Source of the DNA: Garcia nutans
Lineage: Eukaryota > Streptophyta > Magnoliopsida > Malpighiales > Euphorbiaceae
Length of the DNA: 64,000 nt
Reading direction: 5' to 3'
NCBI GenBank assembly: GCA_947685225.1
Contig: CANTUV010000062.1
Coordinates: forward strand, 13,908,501 to 13,972,500
Positions 12,578 through 22,537 of the stretch are shown here, piece by piece; the stretch's first letter is position 1; each line of letters opens with the position of its first letter. The notes under the pieces were generated by a model. That model saw nothing but the letters and a program-made list of their open reading frames with translations, had not been told where the DNA came from and searched no databases. The position numbers and the translations under genes are program-made.

Positions 12578-13937
12578 TGTTAGTGTATGTGCCGTAGGCC
12601 ATTTATTTGGATCTTTATATTATACATTCATTATTAATAAATGAGGTTTTATTATCATTATTGTTTGTTTGCATGTTACACAATTTTGATATTTGTCCCT
12701 GATTTATTATTGTTATAGAGATAAAAAAAAAATATATAATTCTTAACCAGTATGAACATTGATTTGATAATCATCAGATGGTTATATGTATAGTGATACA
12801 AATCAATTTCATAGATACTTGTTAGAGAACAATGTATTGGATAGACCCATCATGAGATTATTACATGGGTTAGTGTCATAAGTAAATCTCATGATAGTTA
12901 TGTATTAATTCTTTGACTTGAGATTGTCATAGTTTCCAATATAAAGACTATTATATTTTGACATGATCAAACATTATCCGTAATTGGATAGTAATAAAGG
13001 TTATGATCATATATGATAGAAATTATGTAGAGGATAATGAACAATCAAGATAGAATTTGTCCCTCTCTTTGAGAGAGATATCTTTTGGGCCCCTCGATAA
13101 GTGAGACTGTGACATGCATGGCCGTGCTCAAATGAATTGATAGTGTGATCAATTTCATTTCTTTTTATCAGTCTACTTGGAGATTGAGTAATCATAAGTT
13201 TGGACAATATAAGTATGACGTTGACCATGACTTATGTTCAAGCTAGATATCGTGTGACAAAGGGATTAATGCATGTACTATTATTAGGCAAATTGGACAT
13301 TCCTTATATTAATTGGGTAGTTGTAACGCCTTGCTAGAGGCTAATTATGACTTGTTGGTTTAATAGAGATTAAATTGACTGCCAATTAATATAGGCCTAT
13401 CGGGTCACACACAAGAATGCGCTTTGGGCTGGATATAATATTAATAATATTAGATATTAGATATTAATATTTATTATTATTATTATTTTCGTTTATATAT
13501 ATATATATTATTAGATAATATATTCAGAATCCTAATTAGATTTGGATTCTGAATTTGACTTACCTTATCCAATTTCGAATTGGATTCTGGAGTGATTATA
13601 TTCACTCCAGACGTTAAGTCTTATATATAGGTAACTTTAGAAAATTAAAGTAGAACGAAAAAGAAACCCTAATACGTTTTAGAGAAAACGTTTTTCAGCC
13701 TTCGCCGTTGCAAAGAGCTAGCACTCCAAACGGTAGCATTCGTGTGGATACGCGATAGAGGGTGTTTCGCGATCGAGGCATCTCTTCCAAACTGTGATTT
13801 CAAATCATCAACAGGTTAGTTCTTTGTACACTTTCGTCGAATTAAACGAACAACATGGATCCTGGTGGGAAATCATAGATCAAAAATTTTTCCGCTACGT
13901 GTTTTTGTTTGCAATGATCTCCTTTGATTTCCTAACA
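12578..13937 (+). repeat. copia 5' LTR
   Basis: 1360 bp, starts TGTTAGTGTATGTGCC and ends TTTCCTAACA with 6-bp inverted ends. A TATATATAGG stretch at about 13622-13631 is a candidate TATA box, which would place the transcript start in the last quarter of the LTR. Downstream lies a GC-richer stretch (13690-13790) with CGATAGAGGGTGTTTCGCGA. Confidence 0.93.
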
Positions 13938-13938
13938 G

Positions 13939-13950
13939 TGGTATCAGAGC
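13939..13950 (+). other. copia primer binding site (tRNA-iMet)
   Basis: TGGTATCAGAGC lies one base after the 5' LTR and is complementary to the 3' end of initiator-methionine tRNA. It is followed by CACTTG. Confidence 0.9.
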
Positions 13951-15493
13951 CACTTGTTGTTTTCGTTTAAGTCGAAAATGCCATGTTGATATGATTACAT
14001 GAGATATATTGATTTCGTATGGCATGTTAATTATAAAACCTTAATTCGTTTTTCATATGATGAGAAAGGATTGTTTTTGGTTTCGTTTCTGTAAAACCCT
14101 AATTTGTTTTTCATATGATGAGAAAGGATTGGTGTTTTTAATTTCGTTTTCATGAGATGATCACGTATATATGATTGGTTGATTAAAACGATTTTCATAT
14201 GATGAAAACGATTAAGTTTATATGTGATATAAACATTTGGTAATGATTCTGTAATGGGTTGTACATATTCGAAATAAAACAGTAAAGAAGGTTAATGAGA
14301 TTAACGATTCTGTTTTAGGGTTTCGCCAAAGAAAAATGTTAATGAGATTAACGTTTTTGTTTGGCTTCGAGGGGCGCTGCCCCTCGACCCCGCCCAGGGG
14401 CGCTGCCCCTTCGAAACCCCGCCCGCTGACCGGCCAGCGGGAGCCCCGCCCGCTAACCGGCTAGCGGGACCGCCGTATGTTCGCGCCCTATAGTTCGTTA
14501 CCGTGACATTAAGAATGTCAATATATTTGTTTCTATTTAACATGTTGGTGATGAATATGTTATGTTTGTTTGATGTCTTGGCATGGTGCATAGCATGGCC
14601 TTATGACCTATGTGATTGGTTTATTTATATCTTAATGTTGGGTAAATACGGCCTGCGTGTCGTTTATTTTGTTGTAATTTATTTTACTAGTAGTTAGATT
14701 TTCTTTTATTGTAATAAATGAAGATTCAAGCTACACTGTTTATGATGGAGATTCATACCAAGGAGAAGATGGTTCCATGGTGATGGAAGCACAAGCTCAA
14801 GTTTTGAAGATATGTAACATTGCAAGTGTTGTAATAGATAGGTTTTTCACCTAGGGTTGCCTTTATGATCTTCATTTGGTCTCTTGAAGATCATATTTAG
14901 TTTGGCCATACTATGTCACATTTACATATTTTGTCATTTGGTATATGATGCTTATGTGATAAATTATATATATGCATATAGGATGCTAAAATATAATGAT
15001 ATGTAATGCAAGACATGATAATAATTTAGTTGAACCCTCATTAATAATTTAAGTCTAAATGCCATCCACGTTTTGAACACCTATCAAAACTAAGATTGTA
15101 TTAAAGTAGGTATTGCCAAAGCAATATGCTTTAAACATTCCTAGCTAAGTAGGATGAGTAATAGTGTTACTCATATGTTTTAAAATTGGTTAGACTTAAT
15201 TAGGCTATCAAAATGGTTTTGGGCCTAAGGTATTAGATGAAATTCAACATGCTATGACATATGATGTCAATATTCCATAATTACTAAGAGTTACATGAGA
15301 TGTAATTGGTAAAGATGTTACCTACCTAAATAACTTGATTTTAAGCGTCACGCCAAAGCTGAGTTTAGAATTAAGTGAAATACGGATCTTAGACTACTAA
15401 AATTTTTCTTTAGAGGGTTATATTTTTAGTAGGAGTTTAAATAATTTTAACCTCATTATTAATTAAAATTTGACTTTGCATATTTATCAACAA
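13951..15493 (+). other. copia untranslated leader (1.5 kb)
   Basis: No coding capacity of note. The first part repeats a ~54-bp unit twice (TTTTTCATATGATGAGAAAG at about 14050 and 14109), with a third weaker copy near 14195. A strongly GC-rich hairpin cluster lies at 14367-14468. The rest is ordinary AT-rich sequence up to the start codon. Confidence 0.7.
14367..14468 (+). promoter_or_regulatory. GC-rich cluster of four hairpins in copia leader
   Basis: Four short inverted repeats lie in a row: CGAGGGGCGCTGCCCCTCG (perfect stem), AGGGGCGCTGCCCCT (perfect), CCCGCTGACCGGCCAGCGGG and CCCGCTAACCGGCTAGCGGG. The last two have 7-bp stems around the same ACCGGC loop and differ by a paired G-C to A-T change, which keeps the pairing. 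The block is mostly G+C in an AT-rich element. A structural role in the RNA leader (translation, packaging or dimerisation) is an inference. Confidence 0.6.
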
Positions 15494-18400
15494 ATGGCTG
15501 CTAATAACAATTCCACCTTATCACTGCGATCTATCCTTGAGAAGGAAAAACTGAAAGAATGTGGGACTAATTTTGTTGACTGGTTTAGGAACCTGAGAAT
15601 TGTTCTCAAACAAGAGAAAAAGTCCTACGTGCTTGATGAAGCTATCCCTGACCCACCTCCTGTTGATGCTTCTAATGCTGCTAAGAGTAAGCATAAGAAG
15701 CACGTGGATGATTCAAATGACATAGGATGTCTTATGTTGGCTACTATGTGTCCAGGACTTCAGAAGGATCTGGAACACTTAGAGGCTTATGAGATGAGTG
15801 TGCATCTCAAACAAGCTTTCCAACAACAGGCTAGGCAAGATAGGCTTAACACCGCTGTTGCATTATTTGACTGCAAAATGTATGAAGGTGAATCTGTTAG
15901 TGCTCATGTTTTGAAGATGAAAGGCTATCTAGATCACCTTGCTAGACTTGGATATCCCCTGAGTTTAGAACTCTCCACGGATTTGATCCTACATTCATTG
16001 CCTAGCAGTTTCTCACAGTTTGTCATGAACTATAACATGAATGACATGGAGAAATCCATTCCTGAGCTACATGGTATGCTCAAAACTGCTGAGGGGAATA
16101 TCAAAAAGCCTACCCAAATATTGAATGTCAATATTAAACAAATGAAAAAGAAAGCCAAATATACTAAAGGCAAGGGTAAGGCAAAAGGTGCTAAAGGGTC
16201 CAAGGGACAAGCTAAACCAAAACCTGAACCTAAGGCTAAAGTTCCTAAGGAAGGGACTTGTTTCCATTGCAACAAGCCTGGGCATTGGAAGAGAAATTGT
16301 CAACTCTATTTGGATGAGTTAAAGAAGTTGAAGGGTAGTGCGACTACATCTTCAGGTATTTATGTTATAGAAATTAATTTATCTATTCCTTCTTCCTGGG
16401 TATTAGATACCGGATGTGGATCTCATATTTGTACAAATATGCAGGGACTCAAAAGGAGTAGGATGCTGAAGAAGGGCGAAGTGGACCTACGTGTTGGCAA
16501 TAGAGCAAGAGTTGCTGCTATAGTTGTAGGAACTTATGAACTTGTTATGCCCAATGGGTTTTTGTTAATTTTGAACAATTGCTTTTATGTTCCTACTATG
16601 AGTAGGAATCTTATTTCAGTATCTGTTTTGGATGATGAAGATTATTCATTTTTTATTAAGAATAAGAAATGTTCTATTTTTGATAAAAATGATTTGCTTT
16701 ATGGTATTGCAAATTCTTATAATGGCCTTTATATCCTTAATCTTGATGATTCTAATGGTAATGATATCTATAACATAACTTCTAAGAGAACTAAGCCAAA
16801 TGAGTTAAACCCTACTTATTTATGGCATTGTCGCCTTAGCCATATCAATGAGAAACGCATTTCTAAGCTCCATCAAGATGGATTATTAGATTCATTTGAT
16901 TTTGATTCATTTGAAACATGTGAGTCTTGTTTGCTTGGTAAGATGACAAAGGATCCTTTTACTAGGCATAGTGAAAGGGCTAATGATTTATTGGGCTTGA
17001 TACATACAGATGTATGTGGTCCTTTCAGCATTAGTGCCAGAGGAGGATTTCGATACTTCATTACTTTTACTGATGATTTCAGTAGGTATGGCTATGTCTA
17101 CCTAATGAAACATAAGCATGAGTCTTTTGAAATGTTTAGAACTTTTCAAAATGAAGTACAAAATCAACTTGGTAAAACAATTAAACAACTTCGATCAGAT
17201 CGAGGTGGTGAATATTTGAGCCAAGAGTTTGATGATCATCTAAGGGATTGTGGAATTGTTTCACAACTGACTCCTCCAGGAACTCCACAGTGGAATGGAG
17301 TTTCTGAAAGGAGAAATCGAACTCTATTAGATATGGTTCGATCAATGATGAGTCAAGTGGATCTTCCTTTATCTTTTTGGGGTCATGCCTTGGAGACACC
17401 TGCATTCATTCTGAACCGTGTACCATCTAAGGCGGTTGAAAAGACACCATATGAGATATGGACAGGTAAGACACCTAGTTTGTCTTTTCTTAAGATTTGG
17501 GGTTGTGAAGCTTATGTGAAAAGACCAGTTTCAGATAAGTTAGCTCCAAAGTCTATCAAATGTAATTTTGTGGGGTATCCTAAGGAAACTAAAGGATACT
17601 ATTTCTATACTCCTTCAGAGAACAAAGTGTTTGTTGCTCGAAATGGGATCTTTTTGGAAAAGGAATTTCTTTCTAAGAGAACTAGTGGGAGTATAGTAGA
17701 ACTTGAGGAAACTCAAGTACCACAAGAAATCATTGAGCCGTCTATAGAGCCTATTTCAGAACCACAAATAGTTGTGGAGTCTGAAGATGTAACACAAATC
17801 CCTCGCAGGTCTGATAGGACACGTCGTCAGCCAGAGAGATATGGATTTCTTATGACTGATGATAGTGAAGTAATGCTCATAGATCAAGATGAGCCTACTA
17901 CCTATCAAGAAGCTGTGTCAGGTCCAGATTCAGACAAATGGCTTGGAGCCATGAAATCTGAGATGCAATCTATGTTTGACAACCAAGTTTGGTCTTTAAT
18001 TGATCCTCCAGAGGGTATTAAGACTATTGGTTGCAAATGGGTTTTCAAGAAGAAAACTGACATGGATGGGAATGTGCAGACCTATAAAGCAAGGCTTGTT
18101 GCAAAAGGTTTCAAGCAAACTCATGGTATAGACTATGATGAAACTTTTTCACCAGTTGCTATGCTTAAGTCTGTTAGAATTCTCATTGCCATTGCAGCAT
18201 ACTATGATTATGAGATATGGAAAATGGATGTCAAAACCGCTTTCCTTAATGGAAACTTGCTTGAGGATATGTATATGACACAACCTGAGGGTTTTGTAAA
18301 TCCTGAGAATTCTACAAAGGTTTGCAAGCTTCAAAGATCCATTTATGGATTGAAGCAAGCATCTCGAAGCTGGAATCTTCGTTTTGATGAAACAGTTAGG

Positions 18401-19462
18401 AACTTTGGTTTCATCAAGAATGAAGATGAACGTTGTGTTTACAAGATGGTTAGTGGGAGTGCAGTAGTGTTTTTAGTCTTATATGTGGATGACATATTAC
18501 TCATTGGGAATGATATCCCTACCTTGCAAAAGGTTAAGACTTGGTTAGGGAATTCTTTCTCAATGAAAGACTTAGGTGAGGCTGCCTATATCCTTGGTAT
18601 AAAGATCTATAGAGATAGATCTAGAAGGATAATTGGCCTGAGTCAAAGTACATACATAGATAAAGTGTTGAAGAGGTTCAACATGCTAGATTCCAAAAAG
18701 GGATTCTTGCCTATGTCTCATGGCATTCATCTCAGCAAGAGTCAATGTCCTATGACATCTGATGAGCGAGATCAAATGAATAAGATTCCTTATTCTTCTG
18801 CTATAGGATCTATTATGTATGCCATGTTATGTACTAGACCAGATGTCTCATATCCATTAAGCGCAACTAGTAGATTTCAAGCTGATCCTGGTGAAGGTCA
18901 CTGGACAGCTGTCAAGAATATTCTTAAGTACCTTCGAAGGACTAAAGATGTATTCTTGGTTTATGGAGGTTTGGAAGATGTGCTAGTTGTAAATGGTTAC
19001 ACAGATGCTAGTTTCCAAACTGACATAGATGATTTTAGATCGCAGTCAGGTTTTGTATTCACATTGAATGGTGGAGCTGTTAGTTGGAAGAGTTCAAAAC
19101 AAAGCACTGTGGCTGATTCTACAACAGAGGTTGAGTATATAGCAGCATCAGATGCAGCTAAGGAAGCAGTCTGGTTGAAGAAATTCATCACTGAGCTAGG
19201 AGTGGTGCCTAGCATTGCAAATCCTGTGGACATTTATTGTGACAACAATGGTGCCATAGCACATGCAAAAGAGCCTAGATCTCATCAAAGGTCTAAGCAT
19301 ATACTCAGGCGTTTTCACCTCATTCGAGACATTATCGATAGAGGAGATATCAAGATATGCAAAGTTGACACAAATGATAACATAGCAGATCCATTAACAA
19401 AGCCTCTCTCACGGGTCAAGCATGATCAGCACACTAGATCTATGGGTCTTAGAAATTTGTAG
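15494..19462 (+). CDS. Ty1/copia gag-pol polyprotein, intact (1322 aa)
   Basis: One uninterrupted ORF. I take the ATG at 15494 (context AACAAATGGCT, protein MAANNNSTLS) rather than the in-frame ATG at 15470, because its context is better and gag homology begins there. Domain order: gag (about 15-210), a Lys/Gly-rich basic stretch (about 215-250), CCHC zinc knuckle CFHCNKPGHWKRNC (256-269), protease WVLDTGCGSH (DTG 305-307), integrase zinc finger (H445, H450, C476, C479) and integrase core with D506, D569 and E605 in D(35)E spacing. Reverse transcriptase follows (D912; YVDD 997-1000), then RNase H (D1171, E1212, D1250). Domain order protease-integrase-RT-RNase H defines copia. All catalytic residues are present and length is normal, so the protein is probably functional. 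It would be processed into the particle, cDNA synthesis and integration enzymes. Confidence 0.96.
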   Translation: MAANNNSTLSLRSILEKEKLKECGTNFVDWFRNLRIVLKQEKKSYVLDEAIPDPPPVDASNAAKSKHKKHVDDSNDIGCLMLATMCPGLQKDLEHLEAYEMSVHLKQAFQQQARQDRLNTAVALFDCKMYEGESVSAHVLKMKGYLDHLARLGYPLSLELSTDLILHSLPSSFSQFVMNYNMNDMEKSIPELHGMLKTAEGNIKKPTQILNVNIKQMKKKAKYTKGKGKAKGAKGSKGQAKPKPEPKAKVPKEGTCFHCNKPGHWKRNCQLYLDELKKLKGSATTSSGIYVIEINLSIPSSWVLDTGCGSHICTNMQGLKRSRMLKKGEVDLRVGNRARVAAIVVGTYELVMPNGFLLILNNCFYVPTMSRNLISVSVLDDEDYSFFIKNKKCSIFDKNDLLYGIANSYNGLYILNLDDSNGNDIYNITSKRTKPNELNPTYLWHCRLSHINEKRISKLHQDGLLDSFDFDSFETCESCLLGKMTKDPFTRHSERANDLLGLIHTDVCGPFSISARGGFRYFITFTDDFSRYGYVYLMKHKHESFEMFRTFQNEVQNQLGKTIKQLRSDRGGEYLSQEFDDHLRDCGIVSQLTPPGTPQWNGVSERRNRTLLDMVRSMMSQVDLPLSFWGHALETPAFILNRVPSKAVEKTPYEIWTGKTPSLSFLKIWGCEAYVKRPVSDKLAPKSIKCNFVGYPKETKGYYFYTPSENKVFVARNGIFLEKEFLSKRTSGSIVELEETQVPQEIIEPSIEPISEPQIVVESEDVTQIPRRSDRTRRQPERYGFLMTDDSEVMLIDQDEPTTYQEAVSGPDSDKWLGAMKSEMQSMFDNQVWSLIDPPEGIKTIGCKWVFKKKTDMDGNVQTYKARLVAKGFKQTHGIDYDETFSPVAMLKSVRILIAIAAYYDYEIWKMDVKTAFLNGNLLEDMYMTQPEGFVNPENSTKVCKLQRSIYGLKQASRSWNLRFDETVRNFGFIKNEDERCVYKMVSGSAVVFLVLYVDDILLIGNDIPTLQKVKTWLGNSFSMKDLGEAAYILGIKIYRDRSRRIIGLSQSTYIDKVLKRFNMLDSKKGFLPMSHGIHLSKSQCPMTSDERDQMNKIPYSSAIGSIMYAMLCTRPDVSYPLSATSRFQADPGEGHWTAVKNILKYLRRTKDVFLVYGGLEDVLVVNGYTDASFQTDIDDFRSQSGFVFTLNGGAVSWKSSKQSTVADSTTEVEYIAASDAAKEAVWLKKFITELGVVPSIANPVDIYCDNNGAIAHAKEPRSHQRSKHILRRFHLIRDIIDRGDIKICKVDTNDNIADPLTKPLSRVKHDQHTRSMGLRNL

Positions 19463-19471
19463 GCCTAGTGC

Positions 19472-19482
19472 AAGTGGGAGAT
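19472..19482 (+). other. copia polypurine tract
   Basis: AAGTGGGAGAT lies directly before the 3' LTR. It would prime plus-strand DNA synthesis. Confidence 0.85.
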
Positions 19483-20840
19483 TGTTAGTGTATGTGCCCT
19501 AGGCCATTTATTTGGATCTTTATGTTATACATTCATTATTAATAAATGAGGTTTTATTATCATTATTGTTTGTTTGCATGTTACACAATTTTGATATTTG
19601 TCCCTGGTTTATTATTGTTATAGAGATAAAAAAAATTATATAATTCTTAACCAGTATGAACATTGATTTGATAATCATCAGATGGTTATATGTATAGTGA
19701 TACAAATCAATTTCATAGATATTTGTTAGAGAACAATGTATTGGATAGACCCATCATGAGATTACTACATGGGTTAGTGTCATAAGTAAATCTCATGATA
19801 GTTATGTATTAATTCTTTGACTTGAGATTGTCATAGTTTCCAATATAAAGACTATTATATTTTGACATGATCAAACATTATCCGTAATTGGATAGTAATA
19901 AAGGTTATGATCATATATGATAGAAATTATGTAGAGGATAATGAACAATCAAGATAGAATTTGTCCCTCTCTTTGAGAGAGATATCTTTTGGGCCCCTCG
20001 ATAAGTGAGACTGTGAAATGCATGGCCGTGCTCAAATGAATTGATAGTGTGATCAATTTCATTTCTTTTTATCAGTTTACTTGGAGATCGAGTAATCATA
20101 AGTTTGGACAATATAAGTATGACGTTGACCATGACTTATGTTCAAGCTAGATATCGTGTGACAAAGGGATTAATGCATGTACTATTATTAGGCAAATTGG
20201 ACATTCCTTATATTAATTGGGTAGTTGTAACGCCTTGCTAGAGGCTAATTATGACTTGTTGGTTTAATAGAGATTAAATTGACGGCCAATTAATATGGGC
20301 CTATCGGGTCACACACAAGAATGCGCTTTGGGCTGGATATAATATTAATAATATTAATATTAGATATTAATATTTATTATTATTATTATTTTCATTTTTA
20401 TATATATATATTATTAGATAATATATTCAGAATCCTAATTAGATTTGGATTCTGAATTTGACTTACCTTATCCAATTTCGAATTGGATTCTGGAGTGATT
20501 ATATTCACTCCAGACGTTAAGTCTTATATATAGGTAACTTTAGAAAATTAAAGTAGAACGAAAAAGAAACCCTAATACGTTTTAGAGAAAACGTTTTTCA
20601 GCCTTCGCCGTTGCAAAGAGCTAGCACTCCAAACGGTAGCATTCGTGTGGATACGCGATAGAGGGTGTTTCGCGATCGAGGCATCTCTTCCAAACTGTGA
20701 TTTCAAATCATCAACAGGTTAGTTCTTTGTACACTTTCGTCGAATTAAACGAACAACATGGATCCTGGTGGGAAATCATAGATCAAAAATTTTTCCGCTA
20801 CGTGTTTTTGTTTGCAATGATCTCCTTTGATTTCCTAACA
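19483..20840 (+). repeat. copia 3' LTR
   Basis: 1358 bp, collinear with the 5' LTR. Differences seen include CCGTAGG/CCCTAGG, GACATGC/GAAATGC, GACTGCC/GACGGCC and small changes in the A-run and TA-rich segments. It is followed by the CTTAT target duplication. Confidence 0.95.
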
Positions 20841-20929
20841 CTTATATAAAAAAATCAATGTTCAAACCCGTTAAAAATTTCATACGATGGGTATGGTCGA
20901 GTAGGTACCCGATTATTTTGCCAGGTCTA

Positions 20930-21303
20930 TATATGTTGTATATAATTTGATAAATATAATGGATTTTAGATAAAGAAGCATATAAAAGTTTTATATCTCT
21001 TATATATTATATATATTGCATATATTTTGATAATGTAATGAATTTCAGATTATGAAGTATATACAATTTTTATATGTCATTTCATATGTTATATGTAATT
21101 TGATAAATATGATAGATTCCAGAGAAAAAAAAATATTAAAATTTTTATATATGGTTTTATATGTTATATATGTTGCATATAATTTGATAAATATGATGGA
21201 TTTCAAATAAAGAAGCATATAAAACATTCACATGTCATTTTATATATTATATATGTTGCATATAATTTAATATATATGATAGATTTCATATAAAGAAGTA
21301 ATA
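20930..21303. repeat. ~82-bp minisatellite, right part
   Basis: About four and a half degenerate copies of the unit seen at 11865-11964. Recurring words are ATAATTTGATAAATATGATG, TTTCAAATAAAGAAGCATAT and ATGTCATTTTATATATTATA. It starts with the right copy of the hAT target duplication (TATATGTT) and stops where integrase sequence begins at about 21304. Confidence 0.75.
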
Positions 21304-21961
21304 TTATTGGTGGTCAGGTATGAAGAGGGACATAGCGGAGTTTGTATCCAAATGTCTCACTTGTCAGAGAGTAAAGGCCAAGCACCAAGTTCCTTCGGGG
21401 TTGCTCCAACCTTTATCAGTGCCAGAGTTGAAATGGGAGCGAGTAACGATGGATTTTATGACTGGTTTGCCTTTGACTCAGAATAAGCATGATGCAATTT
21501 GGGTGATAGTTGATCGGTTGACAAAAACAACTAATTTTCTTTCAGTTCGGATGGATTTTTCTTTTGAGAAGTTGGCTGAGCTGTATATCAGTGAGATAGT
21601 GAGATTGCATGGAGTCCCAATTTCTTTGGTGTCAGATCGAGATCCCCGATTTACTTTGAGATTTTGGAAAAGTTTTCATGATGCTTTGGGTTCTCGGTTG
21701 CATTTTAGTATAGCTTTTCATCCTCAGACAGATGGGCAGTCAGAGAGAGTGATACAAATTTTAGAGGATATGTTGAGGAGTTGTGTCATTGATTTCTCTG
21801 GGAGTTGGGAAAGATTCTTGCCATTGATTGAATTTGCTTATAACAACAGTCATCAGTCCAGCATTAGAATTGCACCGTATGAGGCATTTTATGGTAGAGA
21901 TGCAGAACGCCTCTATGTTGGGATGAGGTTGGAGAAGGTAAGTTGGTTAGTCCCGATTTGA
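21304..21961 (+). pseudogene. T2 (Tekay-like gypsy) integrase, 5'-truncated
   Basis: The reading starts GGTGGTCAGGTATGAAGAGG (WWSGMKRDIAEFV), so the upstream half of pol is missing. Counting from the Met at 21320, the zinc-finger cysteines are C12 and C15 (CLTC). The core has D45 (VTMDFMTGLP), D106 (VSDRDPRF) and E142 (HPQTDGQSERV), a perfect D(35)E arrangement. A frameshift near 21935 ends the frame. The expected continuation (WDEVGEGKLVSPDLIKETEE) appears in another frame. The left end abuts a minisatellite, not another part of the element. Confidence 0.85.
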
Positions 21962-22500
21962 TTAAAGAAACAGAAGAGAAAGTAAAGATAATTCGGGATT
22001 ATTTGAAAGTAGCTTCAGATCGACAAAAATCCTATTCAGATTTTAAAAAGAAGAGACAGAGTTCAATGTAGGAGATAAAGTATTTTTGAAAGTGTCCTCT
22101 TGGAAGAAAATTTTGAGATTTGGCCGTAAAGGAAAGTTGAGTCCACGTTTCATTGGACCTTATGAGGTACTGGAGAAAGTTGGACCATTGGCCTATAGAC
22201 TCGCTTTGCCACCTAAATTGGATCGAATTCACAAACGTCTTCTATGTCTCTATGCTACAGAGGTATAGGTCAGACCCATCTCATATTTTGTCAGTGGAAT
22301 CTATTGAGGTGAGTCCGGATCTGACTTTTGAAGAAGAACTAGTGGCTATTTTGGCACATGAAGTGAAAGAGTTGAGAAATAAGGAAGTGCTACTTGTGAA
22401 GGTTCTTTGAAAGAATCATGCTAAGGAAGAGGCAACTTGGTAGAGTGAGCAAGTGATGCGAGATCAGTATCCCCAGTTGTTCCAGACTTGAGAGCAGGTA
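21962..22500 (+). pseudogene. T2 integrase C-terminus and chromodomain (frameshifted)
   Basis: Reading across two or three frames gives LIKETEEKVKIIRDYLKVAS, then VSSWKKILRFGRKGKLSPRF and IGPYEVLEKVGPLAYRLALP (22086-22268). A chromodomain-like segment follows at about 22290-22490, with LTFEEELVAILAHEVKELRN, KEVLLVKVL, EEATW and MRDQYPQLF. A chromodomain at the end of integrase marks the chromovirus branch, and these motifs fit the Tekay/Del lineage. Frameshifts at about 22070 and 22230 and several stops show it is dead. Confidence 0.8.
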
Positions 22501-22523
22501 ATTTCGAGGATGAAATTTATTTA

Positions 22524-22537
22524 TAGAGGGGGAGAAT
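22524..22537 (+). other. T2 polypurine tract
   Basis: TAGAGGGGGAGAAT(T) lies immediately before the TGTAATATCCC start of the LTR. Confidence 0.8.

Larger units (their letters stand above)
12578..20840 (+). mobile_element. complete Ty1/copia LTR retrotransposon
   Basis: LTRs at 12578-13937 and 19483-20840, both TGTTAG...CTAACA. A primer site follows the first LTR and a polypurine tract precedes the second. One ORF lies between them. The insertion is flanked by CTTAT at 12573-12577 and 20841-20845. Hand alignment of the LTRs shows about 13 substitutions and a few short indels over ~1.36 kb, close to 1% divergence, so it is a recent insertion. It sits inside the hAT-like element at 11965-20929. 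All parts needed for autonomous movement appear present. Confidence 0.95.
11965..20929. mobile_element. non-autonomous hAT-like element containing a nested copia element
   Basis: The element begins TAGACCTGGCC and ends GGCAAAATAATCGGG-complement, that is ...GCCAGGTCTA, giving terminal inverted repeats of about 10 bp (TAGACCTGGC). It is flanked by perfect 8-bp direct repeats, TATATGTT, at 11957-11964 and 20930-20937. An 8-bp duplication with TAGRCCTGGC-type ends is characteristic of the hAT superfamily. Without the nested copia element (12578-20840 plus one 5-bp duplication) it is about 697 bp, with no transposase. Subterminal GGGCTTGG and AAGCCC words recur near both ends, as is common for transposase-binding regions. 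Confidence 0.85.

Noticed and set aside
13007..13228. 73-aa minus ORF, also present at 19911-20132
   Set aside because: The two copies are the same position in the two copia LTRs. An ORF duplicated only because the LTR is duplicated is not evidence of a gene.
14301..14591. 96-aa ORF on minus across the GC-rich copia leader
   Set aside because: It exists because the hairpin cluster lacks stops. The Arg/Gly/Ala-rich translation has no family features and lies antisense in an LTR-element leader.
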